Shown one piece after another: positions 1 through 8,287 of a stretch of 64,000 nucleotides of DNA; positions within the stretch are counted from its first letter, which is position 1, and every line of letters starts with the position of its first letter. The notes under the pieces are model-generated. The model worked only from the letters and a program-made list of their open reading frames with translations. It was not told the DNA's origin and searched no databases. The stretch spans positions 164,068 to 228,067 of the forward strand of contig NZ_FUKM01000003.1 of assembly GCF_900163645.1 (NCBI RefSeq). Direction: 5' to 3'. The DNA comes from Halomonas citrativorans. GTDB taxonomy: Bacteria; Pseudomonadota; Gammaproteobacteria; Pseudomonadales; Halomonadaceae. A program made the position numbers and the translations under genes.

Positions 1-156
1 TCCCTCGCATGCGGTTAAAGACGCTTTATCAAGGTAATTCCCATACTGGGGCACTGCCACTGCCATCAAAACGCCTACGATAGCAATGACGATCATGAGC
101 TCTATCAGCGTGAAGCCACCTTCATCCCCTTTGATCTTGCCGCTATGCTTATCCAA
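1..156 (-). CDS. pilA: Type IV pilin precursor, N-terminal fragment (cut by window edge)
   Basis: Major or minor subunit of the type IV pilus. The reverse strand encodes 52 residues from a TTG start at 156, preceded by an in-frame stop and a G-rich ribosome site. A 14-residue charged leader ending in Gly-Gly is followed by [19 protein letters not shown], the class III prepilin signal: cleavage is expected between Gly14 and Phe15, with N-methylation of Phe and Glu5 of the mature protein. PilD at 3330 would do this processing. The gene diverges from pilBCD, the arrangement known from Pseudomonas. The C-terminal globular domain lies outside the window, so pilin class cannot be told. Confidence 0.85.
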   Translation of the reverse strand, partial: MDKHSGKIKGDEGGFTLIELMIVIAIVGVLMAVAVPQYGNYLDKASLTACEG

Positions 157-269
157 ACTGCCCCCTGTTTATCGACATCACGCACATTTTTTATTGAAAT
201 TACCAACTAGTCTTGCAGCAGTATCACAGATACAATACTAATCATAATTAATCAATTTATTAGTCGAAG

Positions 270-282
270 AATAGCGTTTTAA
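270..282 (+). repeat. AATAGCGTTTTAA motif, copy 1
   Basis: A 13-base AT-rich word in the 225-base pilA-pilB gap. Two identical copies lie at 4279-4291 (before coaE) and 6883-6895. Its role is unknown; chance similarity in AT-rich spacers is possible. Confidence 0.3.
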
Positions 283-381
283 TTCATGAGCGAAGGCGAA
301 TTATTGTTAGCAATCTTTCACAATCAACAATTAATACTTTAATATCAAAAGCTTAAAAGATCATCTTTTTCGAGATTATTG

Positions 382-2076
382 ATGAAATTTGAAGGATTAG
401 CCAAGCGTTTAATTAATAGTGAGCTGCTAAGCATCGACCAGGCCGAAAAAGCAGAAACAGCATCACTCGCCTTGGGAGTATCATTATTACGCTATGTAGC
501 TGAACAAAGACTCGTGGACGCTAGCGCCGCCGCCTCTGCAGCTGCCTGGGAATATGGCTTTCCAGTAATTGATTTAGAGGCTCTGCAGTTAGAAGCACTG
601 CCAAAAGCTACCAGTTTTCCTGCCCATCTTTTAACATCATTAAAAGTCCTGCCTCTGGCTCAACGGGGGCGTCATCTAACGGTCGCCATTTTCTGCCCAT
701 CAGCCCTGTCTCAACTTGATGAGCTAACATTCTCTCTGGATGTCGTTAGCATTGAAGGAATTTTGGCCCCGTTCGATCAGCTCGAGACCGTATTAAATAG
801 CTACCTCACCCATCATAAATATGCCTCTTTGGGTTCCATAAAACATCTGCCTGATTATAAATTGGCCTCTGAAGATGAGGATTTTCAGCTTGAGGACATG
901 GCCCAAAGTATAGAAGACGGGCCCGTCGTTGAATTCGTTAATAAAGTACTGTTGGACGCTATCGATCGAGGTGCTTCAGACATTCACTTCGAGCCCTATG
1001 AGCAACACTACCGCATTCGATTTAGAATTGACGGCGTGCTTATTGAAGTTGCCCAGCCACCACTGACAATGCGAAATCAGATAGCAGCACGCTTGAAGAT
1101 CATGGCTCGCCTTGATATCTCGGAGCGTCGCCTTCCTCAGGATGGAGCCATTAAATTCTCGGCAAAACGCCACCAAACGTTAGATCTGCGTATCAATTCA
1201 TTGCCGACCGTTTACGGTGAGAAGGTCGTACTACGCCTGCTTGACCCTACCTCTCTTCAGCTTGGCATTGACCAATTGGGCTTTTCAGATACCCAGAGGG
1301 GACTCTATGAAAAGGCACTCAAACAGCCCCAGGGAATGATTTTAGTCACAGGTCCTACTGGCAGTGGTAAAACGGTCTCACTCTATACGGGCATCGCACT
1401 ACTCAATCAAGTAGAGCGGAATATCTGCACTGCAGAAGATCCTGTTGAAATCAAGGTAGCGGGTATTAATCAAGTGAACGTGCTGCCTCATATTGGGCTG
1501 GATTTTGCCAATGCACTGCGTGCCTTTCTCCGTCAGGATCCTGACGTAGTGATGGTAGGTGAAATACGCGATCTTGAAACTGCGGAGATTGCAATAAAAG
1601 CAGCACAAACAGGTCATCTTGTACTTTCAACGGTGCATACCAATTCTGCGGCAGATACCCTTACTCGCTTATGCAACATGGGAGTATCGTCATTTAACAT
1701 TGCAAGCTCGGTGAGTCTGATTATTGCACAACGCTTAGCTCGAAAATTATGCAGTCATTGCAAACAGCCTACGAATATCCCCATAGACGCCATATCCAGC
1801 GAAGTTGTCAACGAAGATACTCTTCAACAAGCAACCTTTTACCGTGCTGAAGGATGCAAAAGATGCACGCATGGATATAAAGGCCGGGTGGGCATCTATG
1901 AAGTGGTGCCCGTTTCAGAAACGATTCGGCAGCTCATTATGCACAACGCATCCGCACTTGAGATTAACGAGCAGATCAAAAAGGAAGGACATGCCAGCCT
2001 TCGCCAAAGCGGCTTTTATTACGTTATCCAAGGCATTACCAGCCTGGAGGAAATTAATCGTGTCATTAAGGAGTAA
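382..2076 (+). CDS. pilB: Type IV pilus assembly ATPase PilB
   Basis: Cytoplasmic hexameric ATPase that powers pilus extension. The 564-residue protein has an N-terminal GspE/MshEN-type domain (about residues 1-150) and a C-terminal secretion-ATPase domain with Walker A GPTGSGKT near residue 324, an Asp box and Walker B around DPDVVMVGEIRD, and a tetracysteine zinc site (CSHC ... CKRC) typical of PilB/GspE and absent from the retraction ATPase PilT. The ATG at 382 was chosen over the TTG directly before it. pilC follows three bases after the stop, so pilB-pilC-pilD form one operon. Confidence 0.95.
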   Translation: MKFEGLAKRLINSELLSIDQAEKAETASLALGVSLLRYVAEQRLVDASAAASAAAWEYGFPVIDLEALQLEALPKATSFPAHLLTSLKVLPLAQRGRHLTVAIFCPSALSQLDELTFSLDVVSIEGILAPFDQLETVLNSYLTHHKYASLGSIKHLPDYKLASEDEDFQLEDMAQSIEDGPVVEFVNKVLLDAIDRGASDIHFEPYEQHYRIRFRIDGVLIEVAQPPLTMRNQIAARLKIMARLDISERRLPQDGAIKFSAKRHQTLDLRINSLPTVYGEKVVLRLLDPTSLQLGIDQLGFSDTQRGLYEKALKQPQGMILVTGPTGSGKTVSLYTGIALLNQVERNICTAEDPVEIKVAGINQVNVLPHIGLDFANALRAFLRQDPDVVMVGEIRDLETAEIAIKAAQTGHLVLSTVHTNSAADTLTRLCNMGVSSFNIASSVSLIIAQRLARKLCSHCKQPTNIPIDAISSEVVNEDTLQQATFYRAEGCKRCTHGYKGRVGIYEVVPVSETIRQLIMHNASALEINEQIKKEGHASLRQSGFYYVIQGITSLEEINRVIKE

Positions 2077-2079
2077 CGT

Positions 2080-3312
2080 TTGACTCGATATGCCGTTAAA
2101 CGTAAAGCCAAGTCACCCCGCTTGTATCGCTGGAAATGGACAGGGACGGTGGGCCAAACACGCTTACTACATGGTGAAATTATCGGCCATAGTAAGGTCG
2201 CCGTTACCGCCGAGCTACGTAAACAAAATATTGACGTGCGGCGTGTCACTAAAAAAAGCGACCTGAATAGCCAAGGACGTATAAAGCCTCGCGATATCAT
2301 GATTTTTTCACGCCAGCTGGCAACGATGATTCAAGCGGGCATCCCCCTATTACAAGCTTTTCAGGTAGTGGCTGAAAGTCTGAAAAAACCTTCGATGGTG
2401 GCGCTTGTTCATCAGCTAACCAATGACGTAGCATCAGGGACAAGCTTTTCTGACGCCTTACGATGCCACCCTCAACATTTTGATCGTTTGTTTATTAATC
2501 TGGTTGATGCAGGCGAACAGTCCGGCACACTTGACAAAATGTTAGAGCAAAACGCTGTTTATAAAGAAAAACTAGAGTCCCTAAAGGGGCGTGTCAAAAA
2601 GGCGTTGTGGTATCCGACTACCGTTTTGCTGACGGGCATCGCGATTACACTGCTATTACTTATTAAAGTGGTACCTCAGTTTGAAAGCATGTTTCAAAGC
2701 TTTGACGCTGAGCTACCGGCGGTGACACAGCTAACCGTCGACTTATCGATGCTGGCCCAACAACTATGGCTACCTTTGCTGGGAACAGCCACGGCAGTGA
2801 TTCTATTGCTGCGATGGCTAACGCGACGCTCACCAGCGCTTGTCTACCTTCTTCATCGCCTTTTGCTACGTATTCCTGTTATCGGCAACATCATCAATAA
2901 AGCGGCTGTTGCACGATTTTCCCGTACCTTGGCCACTACGTATGCGTCCGGCATCCCTTTGGTAGAAGGGCTTGCAACAGCGGCAGGCTCAACGGGCAAT
3001 AAAGTGTATGAACAAGCGGCACTCCAGACACAAAAGGAGGTAGCAACAGGTCAGCAACTGCATTTTTCAATGCGAATGACCAACCGTTTCCCTGCTTTAG
3101 CGGTGCAGATGGTAAGCATTGGTGAAGAAGCCGGCGCCCTTGATACGATGCTCCACCGTGTAGCAAGTTACTACGAAGATGACGTCGATAATCAGGTGGA
3201 TGCGCTGACGTCTTTAATGGAGCCACTCATTATCGTTGTACTGGGCATCTTGGTTGGTGGAATTGTTGTTTCAATGTATTTACCTATTTTTAACCTGGGT
3301 ACCGTTATCTAG
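2080..3312 (+). CDS. pilC: Type IV pilus inner-membrane platform protein PilC
   Basis: Polytopic inner-membrane protein that couples PilB/PilT to the growing pilus. The 410-residue product shows the duplicated GspF domain: two cytoplasmic helical domains (about 75-200 and 280-400), each containing the FSRQLATMIQAGIPL / FSRTLATTYASGIPL signature, and three hydrophobic segments (about 175-200, 225-247 and near 380-402). A TTG start is inferred because the AAGGAG at the end of pilB sits at good spacing and no nearer ATG exists. It lies between pilB and pilD in an evident operon. Confidence 0.93.
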   Translation: MTRYAVKRKAKSPRLYRWKWTGTVGQTRLLHGEIIGHSKVAVTAELRKQNIDVRRVTKKSDLNSQGRIKPRDIMIFSRQLATMIQAGIPLLQAFQVVAESLKKPSMVALVHQLTNDVASGTSFSDALRCHPQHFDRLFINLVDAGEQSGTLDKMLEQNAVYKEKLESLKGRVKKALWYPTTVLLTGIAITLLLLIKVVPQFESMFQSFDAELPAVTQLTVDLSMLAQQLWLPLLGTATAVILLLRWLTRRSPALVYLLHRLLLRIPVIGNIINKAAVARFSRTLATTYASGIPLVEGLATAAGSTGNKVYEQAALQTQKEVATGQQLHFSMRMTNRFPALAVQMVSIGEEAGALDTMLHRVASYYEDDVDNQVDALTSLMEPLIIVVLGILVGGIVVSMYLPIFNLGTVI

Positions 3313-3329
3313 GTATTTTGAGGAGCATT

Positions 3330-4181
3330 ATGAGTTCTCTTACGCTGGGCACCGGCTTGGTGGTTTGTTTGCTGGGCCTCTGCTTGGGTAGCTTTGCAAA
3401 CGTTGTTATCACTCGGCTTCCTGTCATGCTAATGCGTCACTGGCGGCTTGAGGCTCGTGCGGCCCTTGAGCTGCCCATGGAACAAGCACCTCGCTTTAAT
3501 ATTGCGACACCCCGCTCACAATGCCCACGCTGCGAGAGCCCCATCGCCTGGCACGATAATATTCCCTTAATCGGCTGGGTTAAACGACGCGGCCGCTGTG
3601 CAAACTGTCACACCCGCATTAGCTTGCAGTATCCCTTTGTTGAATCAATCAGTGGCGTACTGGCCCTAACAGTAGCACTACTGCATGGTATCAGCCTCTC
3701 CAGCCTGTTTATTTATGCAGCCTGTGTAACCCTTCTGGTGCTGGCCGTTATCGATTTTCGCACCTACTTGTTACCGGATGTTCTCACCCTTCCCTTGCTG
3801 TGGGCTGGCCTTGTATATCAGCTATTATTTCAGCCCTACTTATTAACTAATGCCGTCGTTGGTGCGATGGTGGGTTACCTGATCCTTTGGAGTTTTTACT
3901 GGCTATTTAAACTAACCACTGGAAAAGAGGGAATGGGGTACGGTGATTTTAAGCTTCTAGCCGCACTTGGTGCTTGGCTGGGTTGGAGCTTCCTTCCCTT
4001 GCTCTTACTGCTCTCAGCGGGGATGGGTGCTGTCGTGGGCGTTGTGGCACAGACATGCTTTCCACGCTTACGAGGCGCGCCGCTTCCTTTCGGACCTTTT
4101 CTCGCGTTAGCAGGCTGGGCATGCCTCCTGGCTGGACATGACCTTATCGCCCTTTATTTGTCCTTTTTTCCTGGGGTTTAA
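3330..4181 (+). CDS. pilD: Prepilin peptidase / N-methyltransferase PilD
   Basis: Bifunctional membrane aspartyl protease that removes type IV prepilin leaders and methylates the new N-terminal Phe. The ATG at 3330 follows an AGGAG at 3321-3325; an upstream TTG in frame was rejected. The 283-residue protein has the A24 domain arrangement: a first membrane helix with GLCLGSFANVV, a cytoplasmic zinc-binding loop with CPRC ... CANC, then several membrane helices carrying the two catalytic aspartates in DFRTYLLPD and GMGYGDFKLL. It ends the pilBCD operon and is followed by coaE, as in pseudomonads. Confidence 0.95.
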   Translation: MSSLTLGTGLVVCLLGLCLGSFANVVITRLPVMLMRHWRLEARAALELPMEQAPRFNIATPRSQCPRCESPIAWHDNIPLIGWVKRRGRCANCHTRISLQYPFVESISGVLALTVALLHGISLSSLFIYAACVTLLVLAVIDFRTYLLPDVLTLPLLWAGLVYQLLFQPYLLTNAVVGAMVGYLILWSFYWLFKLTTGKEGMGYGDFKLLAALGAWLGWSFLPLLLLLSAGMGAVVGVVAQTCFPRLRGAPLPFGPFLALAGWACLLAGHDLIALYLSFFPGV

Positions 4182-4209
4182 TACAAACCAAGAAGGTATA
4201 TTGCATCTC

Positions 4210-4237
4210 ATGCCCAAAGCGGCGCCTACATGGGCAT
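4210..4237. other. Inverted repeat downstream of pilD
   Basis: Seven-base arms ATGCCCA (4210-4216) and TGGGCAT (4231-4237) separated by 14 bases in the pilD-coaE gap. There is no T-run, so it is not a convincing intrinsic terminator; a weak stop or protein site is possible. Confidence 0.25.
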
Positions 4238-4278
4238 AATGCGCTATAGGTACCGACTTTCTACGTAAAAACACGTAA

Positions 4279-4291
4279 AATAGCGTTTTAA
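4279..4291 (+). repeat. AATAGCGTTTTAA motif, copy 2
   Basis: Identical 13-base word to 270-282 and 6883-6895. Here it lies 22 bases before the coaE start and may belong to its promoter or leader. Confidence 0.3.
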
Positions 4292-4312
4292 AGAACGCAA
4301 TAAAGGGTCGCT

Positions 4313-4903
4313 ATGATTATTGGCTTAACCGGGGGCATTGGTTCGGGTAAATCAACCGTAGCGCGCGCGTTTGAATCGCTAGGGGCCAGCTGGGTAGATG
4401 CAGATATCGTCGCCCGTGAAATTGTGGCACCAGGTGAGCCTGCCTTAAGCGCTATTATTGATTATTTTGGTTCAGATGTCGCCAAGCAAGATGGAACGCT
4501 TGATAGAGCGGCCTTGCGTTCACTAATCTTTGAAGATTCATCCAAGCGTGAATGGCTAGAGTCACTTACTCATCCGATTATCAGAGAACGGTTAGTCGCG
4601 CATTTAACCTCTCTATCCCACGATTCACCCTATGTACTTCTCGTTTCACCGTTACTTTTTGAGTCAGGACAAAACATGCTGGTCGCTCGAACAATTGTGG
4701 TTGACGTGCCCACCGATGTTCAGCTCTCAAGAACACTCGCCCGTGATGGCGTAAGCCCTAAACAGGTACGTGCCATTCTTGCAGCGCAAATGTCTCGTGA
4801 AGAGCGCTTGGCTAACGCCGACGATGTGATAGATAACAGCGGAGATTATGACTTTATGATGCGTCAGGTTGAGCGTCTGGACAGTATTTATCGCACTCGT
4901 TAA
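4313..4903 (+). CDS. coaE: Dephospho-CoA kinase
   Basis: Final step of coenzyme A synthesis, phosphorylating the ribose 3'-OH of dephospho-CoA with ATP. The 196-residue length is normal. The P-loop [11 protein letters not shown] lies at residues 4-14, with the family [10 protein letters not shown] stretch near 30-39, the LTHPIIRE lid motif near 86-93 and a SPLLFESG motif near 108-115. The ATG at 4313 has AAAGGG upstream. coaE next to pilD and yacG is a conserved gammaproteobacterial neighbourhood. I do not see zapD, which often sits between coaE and yacG. Confidence 0.95.
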   Translation: MIIGLTGGIGSGKSTVARAFESLGASWVDADIVAREIVAPGEPALSAIIDYFGSDVAKQDGTLDRAALRSLIFEDSSKREWLESLTHPIIRERLVAHLTSLSHDSPYVLLVSPLLFESGQNMLVARTIVVDVPTDVQLSRTLARDGVSPKQVRAILAAQMSREERLANADDVIDNSGDYDFMMRQVERLDSIYRTR

Positions 4904-4934
4904 TTCAATTTTATCTATATATTTCAGGATTATT

Positions 4935-5168
4935 ATGACTCACCCTGCTAATGATACTCCCATAGAAGTTAACTGCCCTCACTGCGGCCAAAAAGTGGCT
5001 TGGGCACCAGAGAGCACCTACCGCCCTTTTTGCAGTAAGCGCTGTCAATTAATTGATTTTGGCGCATGGGCCGAAGAGTCTCACCGTATCGCAGGCGAGC
5101 CAGCCATGGACGAGGCTGACCTGGACACCCTTCTGGCACAAGCTGATAAAGATGCGCCTCTTTCTTAA
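4935..5168 (+). CDS. yacG: DNA gyrase inhibitor / zinc-binding protein YacG
   Basis: Small zinc protein that in E. coli binds GyrB and inhibits gyrase. The 77-residue product carries four zinc ligands in CPHC and FCSKRC, followed by the conserved IDFGAWA stretch, and an acidic C-terminus. The ATG at 4935 is chosen because homology starts there; the longer in-frame extension overlaps coaE and has no family match. It is only 31 bases downstream of coaE, so it is probably cotranscribed. Confidence 0.9.
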   Translation: MTHPANDTPIEVNCPHCGQKVAWAPESTYRPFCSKRCQLIDFGAWAEESHRIAGEPAMDEADLDTLLAQADKDAPLS

Positions 5169-5201
5169 CGAATGGTTTTCACGGTGAGGTAAATATTGGT
5201 C

Positions 5202-6077
5202 ATGCAAGAGCCCGATGTAACCGCTTATCACTTATTGCATGAGCTTGATAATCGATTTGATAATCTGGTTTGCGCTATTGAAGCGGCGCTGGTGCTTTAC
5301 GAAAGGCAGCGCCCGGCGGCATGGGTTATGCATCAGCCGTCCGTCGAATTAAACTGGCTGCGAAACGCACTACTGGATATGTGGCACCAGGAAGGCCAGG
5401 ACGGTCGTGAAACGCGTAATTACATAGGAGTGATTGCCGCTGACGCCCCCCTTATTGAGGCAGTTGGCACTATTAACCATGCTAAAACAGCAATTAGCGA
5501 GTTAATTCATAGGATAAAAGAGCTCTCTCCAAAAGCATTCGGAGAAATCAAGCAACGCCTGCCACAACGCCACCCTCAAGTAGATAATGTATTGCGCCGT
5601 ACCGGGCTTGCCAAACTCCACCTGAAGCAGTGTTGGCGACAAATACCGATTGCGGAAGCGCCGGTTTCGCGTATACGGCTTGCCTGGTACAGCAGCGGGC
5701 GCTCGATTAAGCGTCTCAGCGTGCAGGAAGCGGAGAAAAAACTAATGCAACTGGATACCGAAGCGCCGCATATACGTATTCAGCTGCGTAAGCTGGCTGG
5801 CCTTCCTGGCGACGAGGCGTTGGCACAAGTACAAGCGCAGGCGCCTTTGATGCGGGCAAACCTTTTTTTTACTGAGCCTTTACTCGACGGGCACTCACGG
5901 CGGGCGCTCAATATTGCCATGCCGCTGTTTGTGCCCGCTCCTGACCAACGCCTGCCCCATATCAACTTGCCGCCGCTACACCCCCCTACGGAACGCACAC
6001 GGGCAAGAAGACGTGATGAAAAACTTGAGCACGAAGCATTTTTACCCAGCTTGCGTATTTATCGCTACCGATCCTGA
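5202..6077 (+). CDS. tus: Tus-like DNA replication terminus site-binding protein
   Basis: Predicted relative of Tus, the protein that binds Ter sites and blocks the replisome in a polar way. The 291-residue length is close to E. coli Tus (309). From memory of the Tus sequence I see a similar N-terminal helix (LLHELDNRFDNLVCAIEA against LVDRLNTTFRQMEQELA), a central segment (RLAWYSSGRSIKRLS against RFGWANKHIIKNLH), and a similar basic C-terminal strand (LPSLRIYRY against IPRLHLYVA). The protein is rich in Arg and His. An in-frame TTG at 5196 has better spacing from GAGGT (5185-5189) and is an alternative start. No convincing Ter sequence is seen at its promoter. A 178-bp palindrome follows directly. 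Confidence 0.7.
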   Translation: MQEPDVTAYHLLHELDNRFDNLVCAIEAALVLYERQRPAAWVMHQPSVELNWLRNALLDMWHQEGQDGRETRNYIGVIAADAPLIEAVGTINHAKTAISELIHRIKELSPKAFGEIKQRLPQRHPQVDNVLRRTGLAKLHLKQCWRQIPIAEAPVSRIRLAWYSSGRSIKRLSVQEAEKKLMQLDTEAPHIRIQLRKLAGLPGDEALAQVQAQAPLMRANLFFTEPLLDGHSRRALNIAMPLFVPAPDQRLPHINLPPLHPPTERTRARRRDEKLEHEAFLPSLRIYRYRS

Positions 6078-6085
6078 TCAAAGGC

Positions 6086-6263
6086 CTAGGCTTTGTACGA
6101 AAACTGCTTACGCTCGACCATACGGCGTTAAAAATCAGCTCGTGCGCGAGTCCGATCAAAATACTCATTTACACATGTAAACTCGTGCGCGAGCTCGGTC
6201 CGTTTTTTCGCTGATTTTTGCCTTGCCTGGCCTTCGCTCAGCGACTTTTCGTACAAACCCTAG
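6086..6263. repeat. 178-bp imperfect palindromic element
   Basis: The ends are inverted repeats with one mismatch in 18: CTAGGCTTTGTACGAAAA (6086-6103) and TTTTCGTACAAACCCTAG (6246-6263). All inner symmetric parts share the same centre (6174.5): AAAAATCAGC (6130-6139) mirrors GCTGATTTTT (6210-6219), and TTTACA-CA-TGTAAA (6168-6181) spans the midpoint. It also holds a 12-base direct repeat CTCGTGCGCGAG (6139-6150, 6182-6193). It has no coding capacity. It begins eight bases after the tus-like stop, and its right arm contains the stop codon of the opposing gene. It resembles a non-autonomous MITE-like or REP-like repeat that may also act as a two-way terminator. Confidence 0.7.
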
Positions 6264-6613
6264 CCACCAGTGAGCTCAGGGGCTTGATGTTGTGGCCAGA
6301 GCTCATAAAACAACAGCGTTGAAATGAGCTCGTGCAGCTCATGGTCCGATTGGTTGTACTCATCCATTAACGCTTTCAGGCGCTCTTCAAACAAGCGCGC
6401 TCGTTCTTGTGAGCGCTCTACTGCGTCATCTTCTTCTAACGCTGCCAATGAGCGTACCGGCGGCCCAGTTGGAATATCGAAGCCACTATTAGGGCCTTCC
6501 AACTGGCGCAAAGCTTGCGCAAATGCATCATCCAACTCACGAAACTTACGCAGCTTGTCACGTTCATCCGACTGTTTTGGAGTTTTGTGATATTTCATCG
6601 ATGTTTCATTCAT
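6260..6613 (-). CDS. Hypothetical protein, 117 residues
   Basis: I do not recognise the family. The product is hydrophilic and highly charged, without signal peptide or membrane segment. The N-terminal 40 residues are basic and helical (YHKTPKQSDERDKLRKFREL), followed by a Gly/Pro-rich joint (IPTGPPVR) and an acidic helical region (VERSQERARLFEERLKALM) with coiled-coil character. The stop codon falls inside the right arm of the 178-bp palindrome. The start at 6613 has a closely spaced AAGG; a second ATG five codons in is an alternative. Codon use looks normal, so I consider it a real gene. Confidence 0.6.
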   Translation of the reverse strand: MNETSMKYHKTPKQSDERDKLRKFRELDDAFAQALRQLEGPNSGFDIPTGPPVRSLAALEEDDAVERSQERARLFEERLKALMDEYNQSDHELHELISTLLFYELWPQHQAPELTGG

Positions 6614-6882
6614 ACCTTACTTGAAATGGTCGAAGTACCGCCACAACAGATATTTCCACAAGAGATACCCAATGCCGCACAGCCAGCCTGGAAGCCTGCC
6701 GTGCATCTCGGTGCAGTGGAATTACCACCAAGCGATAACAACAGGTTATCGGCCAATGCCAATAGCCTTACGAGAAAAGGTTCAACGTATCATTCACTAA
6801 AAACGCATAGGACGTAAACGACAAAGCCAATACGTCGGCTAACTCACATCCCCGGAAACGCTATTAAAACGCACAGCTATCC

Positions 6883-6895
6883 AATAGCGTTTTAA
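6883..6895 (+). repeat. AATAGCGTTTTAA motif, copy 3
   Basis: Third identical copy of the word at 270-282 and 4279-4291. Here it forms one arm of an inverted repeat: TTAAAACGC at 6864-6872 pairs with GCGTTTTAA at 6887-6895. Confidence 0.3.
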
Positions 6896-7089
6896 AGGCA
6901 AGACGAGCAGCCACAGAATCGTACACAAAAAAATCAAACAATAGTCAACACGATACGATGGGGCAAGCTATATGCACAAGCGAACCATGTATGCCAGACA
7001 GTAACTCAATATTCCCGGACAGCGCCAGCCTTTCTATAGTGATATCAAATCAGGCCAAGCCTATTTTTAATAAACCATAAAAGAGCGTA

Positions 7090-7224
7090 GTGTACAAACG
7101 GAATACTCTCCACCCCTTTGCTCTTACCAGCACAAAACAGCAGCGAGATCAGTCTACTGCCGAGCTGATAGAAGCAGTTGAATATGCCACTGAGCTAGAC
7201 AAGGAACGACTACAGGCTACTTAA
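7090..7224 (+). other. Short ORF, possible gene remnant (44 codons)
   Basis: GTG-started ORF in an otherwise gene-free stretch. The end of the translation (ELIEAVEYATELDKERLQAT) looks protein-like, acidic and helical, which suggests the surviving C-terminus of a decayed gene. There is no clear ribosome site and I do not recognise the family. Confidence 0.2.
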
Positions 7225-7580
7225 CATGTTCTTAAAAAACCGTATTGCCAGAAAGGCGAGGCGATGGACTCAACACCAGTATTGGGCGTATACCCGGAAA
7301 TAGCAATGGCACCTCCACCGCATGCTGCATCAGATAGCCCATGAAGGCACTTATAGCCTCGCCAAGCGTCATGCATGCCTATAGCGAAACCATCCCTTCC
7401 TGCAAGCCATGTCACAGCAACGACACGATTACCAAACACACTAAATAAATTTCAAGCTGGCAAAGAATGCAGCACTAACTTTTGCGGCGCTAAGCTAACG
7501 GGAGGTATTTTTTTTAATATTGAATAGCTATCGGGCCTATTCTGAGCCGCGCACCGGAAACCCGCCCCTGTTAAAGCAAA

Positions 7581-7608
7581 ACCGGCATTTCTTAAAAGAA
7601 GTGCCGGT
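7581..7608 (-). terminator. Intrinsic terminator after mvaT
   Basis: On the reverse strand a stem ACCGGCA...TGCCGGT, extended by TTCTT/AAGAA with one internal mismatch, is followed by TTTTG. It lies nine bases after the mvaT stop. Confidence 0.75.
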
Positions 7609-7617
7609 AATTGCTAA

Positions 7618-7995
7618 TTAATCTTCCATGCTTTCCAGCCAGGACTCAACAGTTTCGTCACCGTATTCATCCTTCCAACTACGCAAACCTTTATGGTTAC
7701 CACCACGGGTTTCGATAATTTCGCCCGTCTTGGGGTTTCTGTAAGTTTTTAGACGACGCTTACGTCGATTAGGATTATTACTGGTAGATGCTTTGGTGCC
7801 ACGTTGATCGTTTGTCGGATCCAACAGGGCGATAACATCTGCAGGGCGCTTACCAAATTCATTCATTAGCGCTTCAAGCTTAGCTTTGAATTCCAACTCG
7901 CTTTTTAAACGCTGGTCTCCTTCAAGACGCTGCAAGTCTTCTTGCAACTGCTTAAGTTGCTGCTCTTTTTGGATATATTCGTTTAGAAGTGACAT
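7618..7995 (-). CDS. mvaT: MvaT-type H-NS family nucleoid protein
   Basis: Xenogeneic silencer and nucleoid-associated protein that binds AT-rich DNA and oligomerises. The 125-residue product begins MSLLNEYIQKEQQLKQLQ, very close to Pseudomonas MvaT/MvaU. It has an N-terminal coiled-coil oligomerisation region (1-60), a basic linker (NRRKRRLKTYRNP) and a C-terminal DNA-binding domain with the family signature TGEIIETRGGNHKGL and the ending ESWLESM. The start is supported by AAGGA upstream. It has its own terminator and a 290-base AT-rich upstream region, so it is a single-gene unit. It sits just downstream of rpsA, where ihfB is found in many relatives. Confidence 0.92.
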   Translation of the reverse strand: MSLLNEYIQKEQQLKQLQEDLQRLEGDQRLKSELEFKAKLEALMNEFGKRPADVIALLDPTNDQRGTKASTSNNPNRRKRRLKTYRNPKTGEIIETRGGNHKGLRSWKDEYGDETVESWLESMED

Positions 7996-8239
7996 GGGGA
8001 GTCCTTATACTTCAGATTTATCTTCTGGATATTGAATTGACACTCATCATATCCATTAGTTCAGAATGCGCGCTCATTATTACTTCAAAACCACTAATTG
8101 ACAATAGCCTAGTGTACTTTCATTCAATTACTAAGAGTTTTTTAAGCGAATAGCGTACATTTAAAATGTTTTAAGCAGGTTGGTAAATCTAATTTAATAC
8201 AACTAACTTGCTTAGAAAACAGCCTATTAATAAGCAAAA

Positions 8240-8264
8240 AAGCGCCGCCCATAGGGCGACGCTT
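8240..8264 (-). terminator. Intrinsic terminator after rpsA
   Basis: Reverse-strand stem AAGCGTCGCCC-TAT-GGGCGGCGCTT (one mismatch) followed by a run of T (8236-8240 on the plus strand as A). It ends the gyrA-rpsA gene string, 24 bases after the rpsA stop. Confidence 0.85.
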
Positions 8265-8287
8265 CTTAGAACCAGCGACTAAATAGC

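Larger units (their letters stand above)
6614..7617. other. About 1 kb without a convincing gene
   Basis: AT-richer than its flanks, with only short ORFs broken by stops on both strands. It contains an inverted repeat CGATAAC-N5-GTTATCG (6733-6751), a second inverted repeat TTAAAACGC-N14-GCGTTTTAA (6864-6895) whose right arm is part of the repeated AATAGCGTTTTAA word, a 44-codon ORF at 7090-7224, and at its left end presumably the promoter of the gene at 6613. It looks like decayed or accessory DNA between the tus-like gene and mvaT. Confidence 0.5.

Noticed and set aside
4869..4934. N-terminal extension of yacG into coaE
   Set aside because: Family homology and the zinc domain start after the ATG at 4935.
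6139..6193. CRISPR-like direct repeat (CTCGTGCGCGAG twice)
   Set aside because: Only two copies, each nearly self-complementary and part of the larger palindrome; no spacer array or cas genes.
7221..7439. 72-codon minus-strand ORF in the gene-poor stretch
   Set aside because: No ribosome site, no domain, and an amino acid mix typical of random translation.
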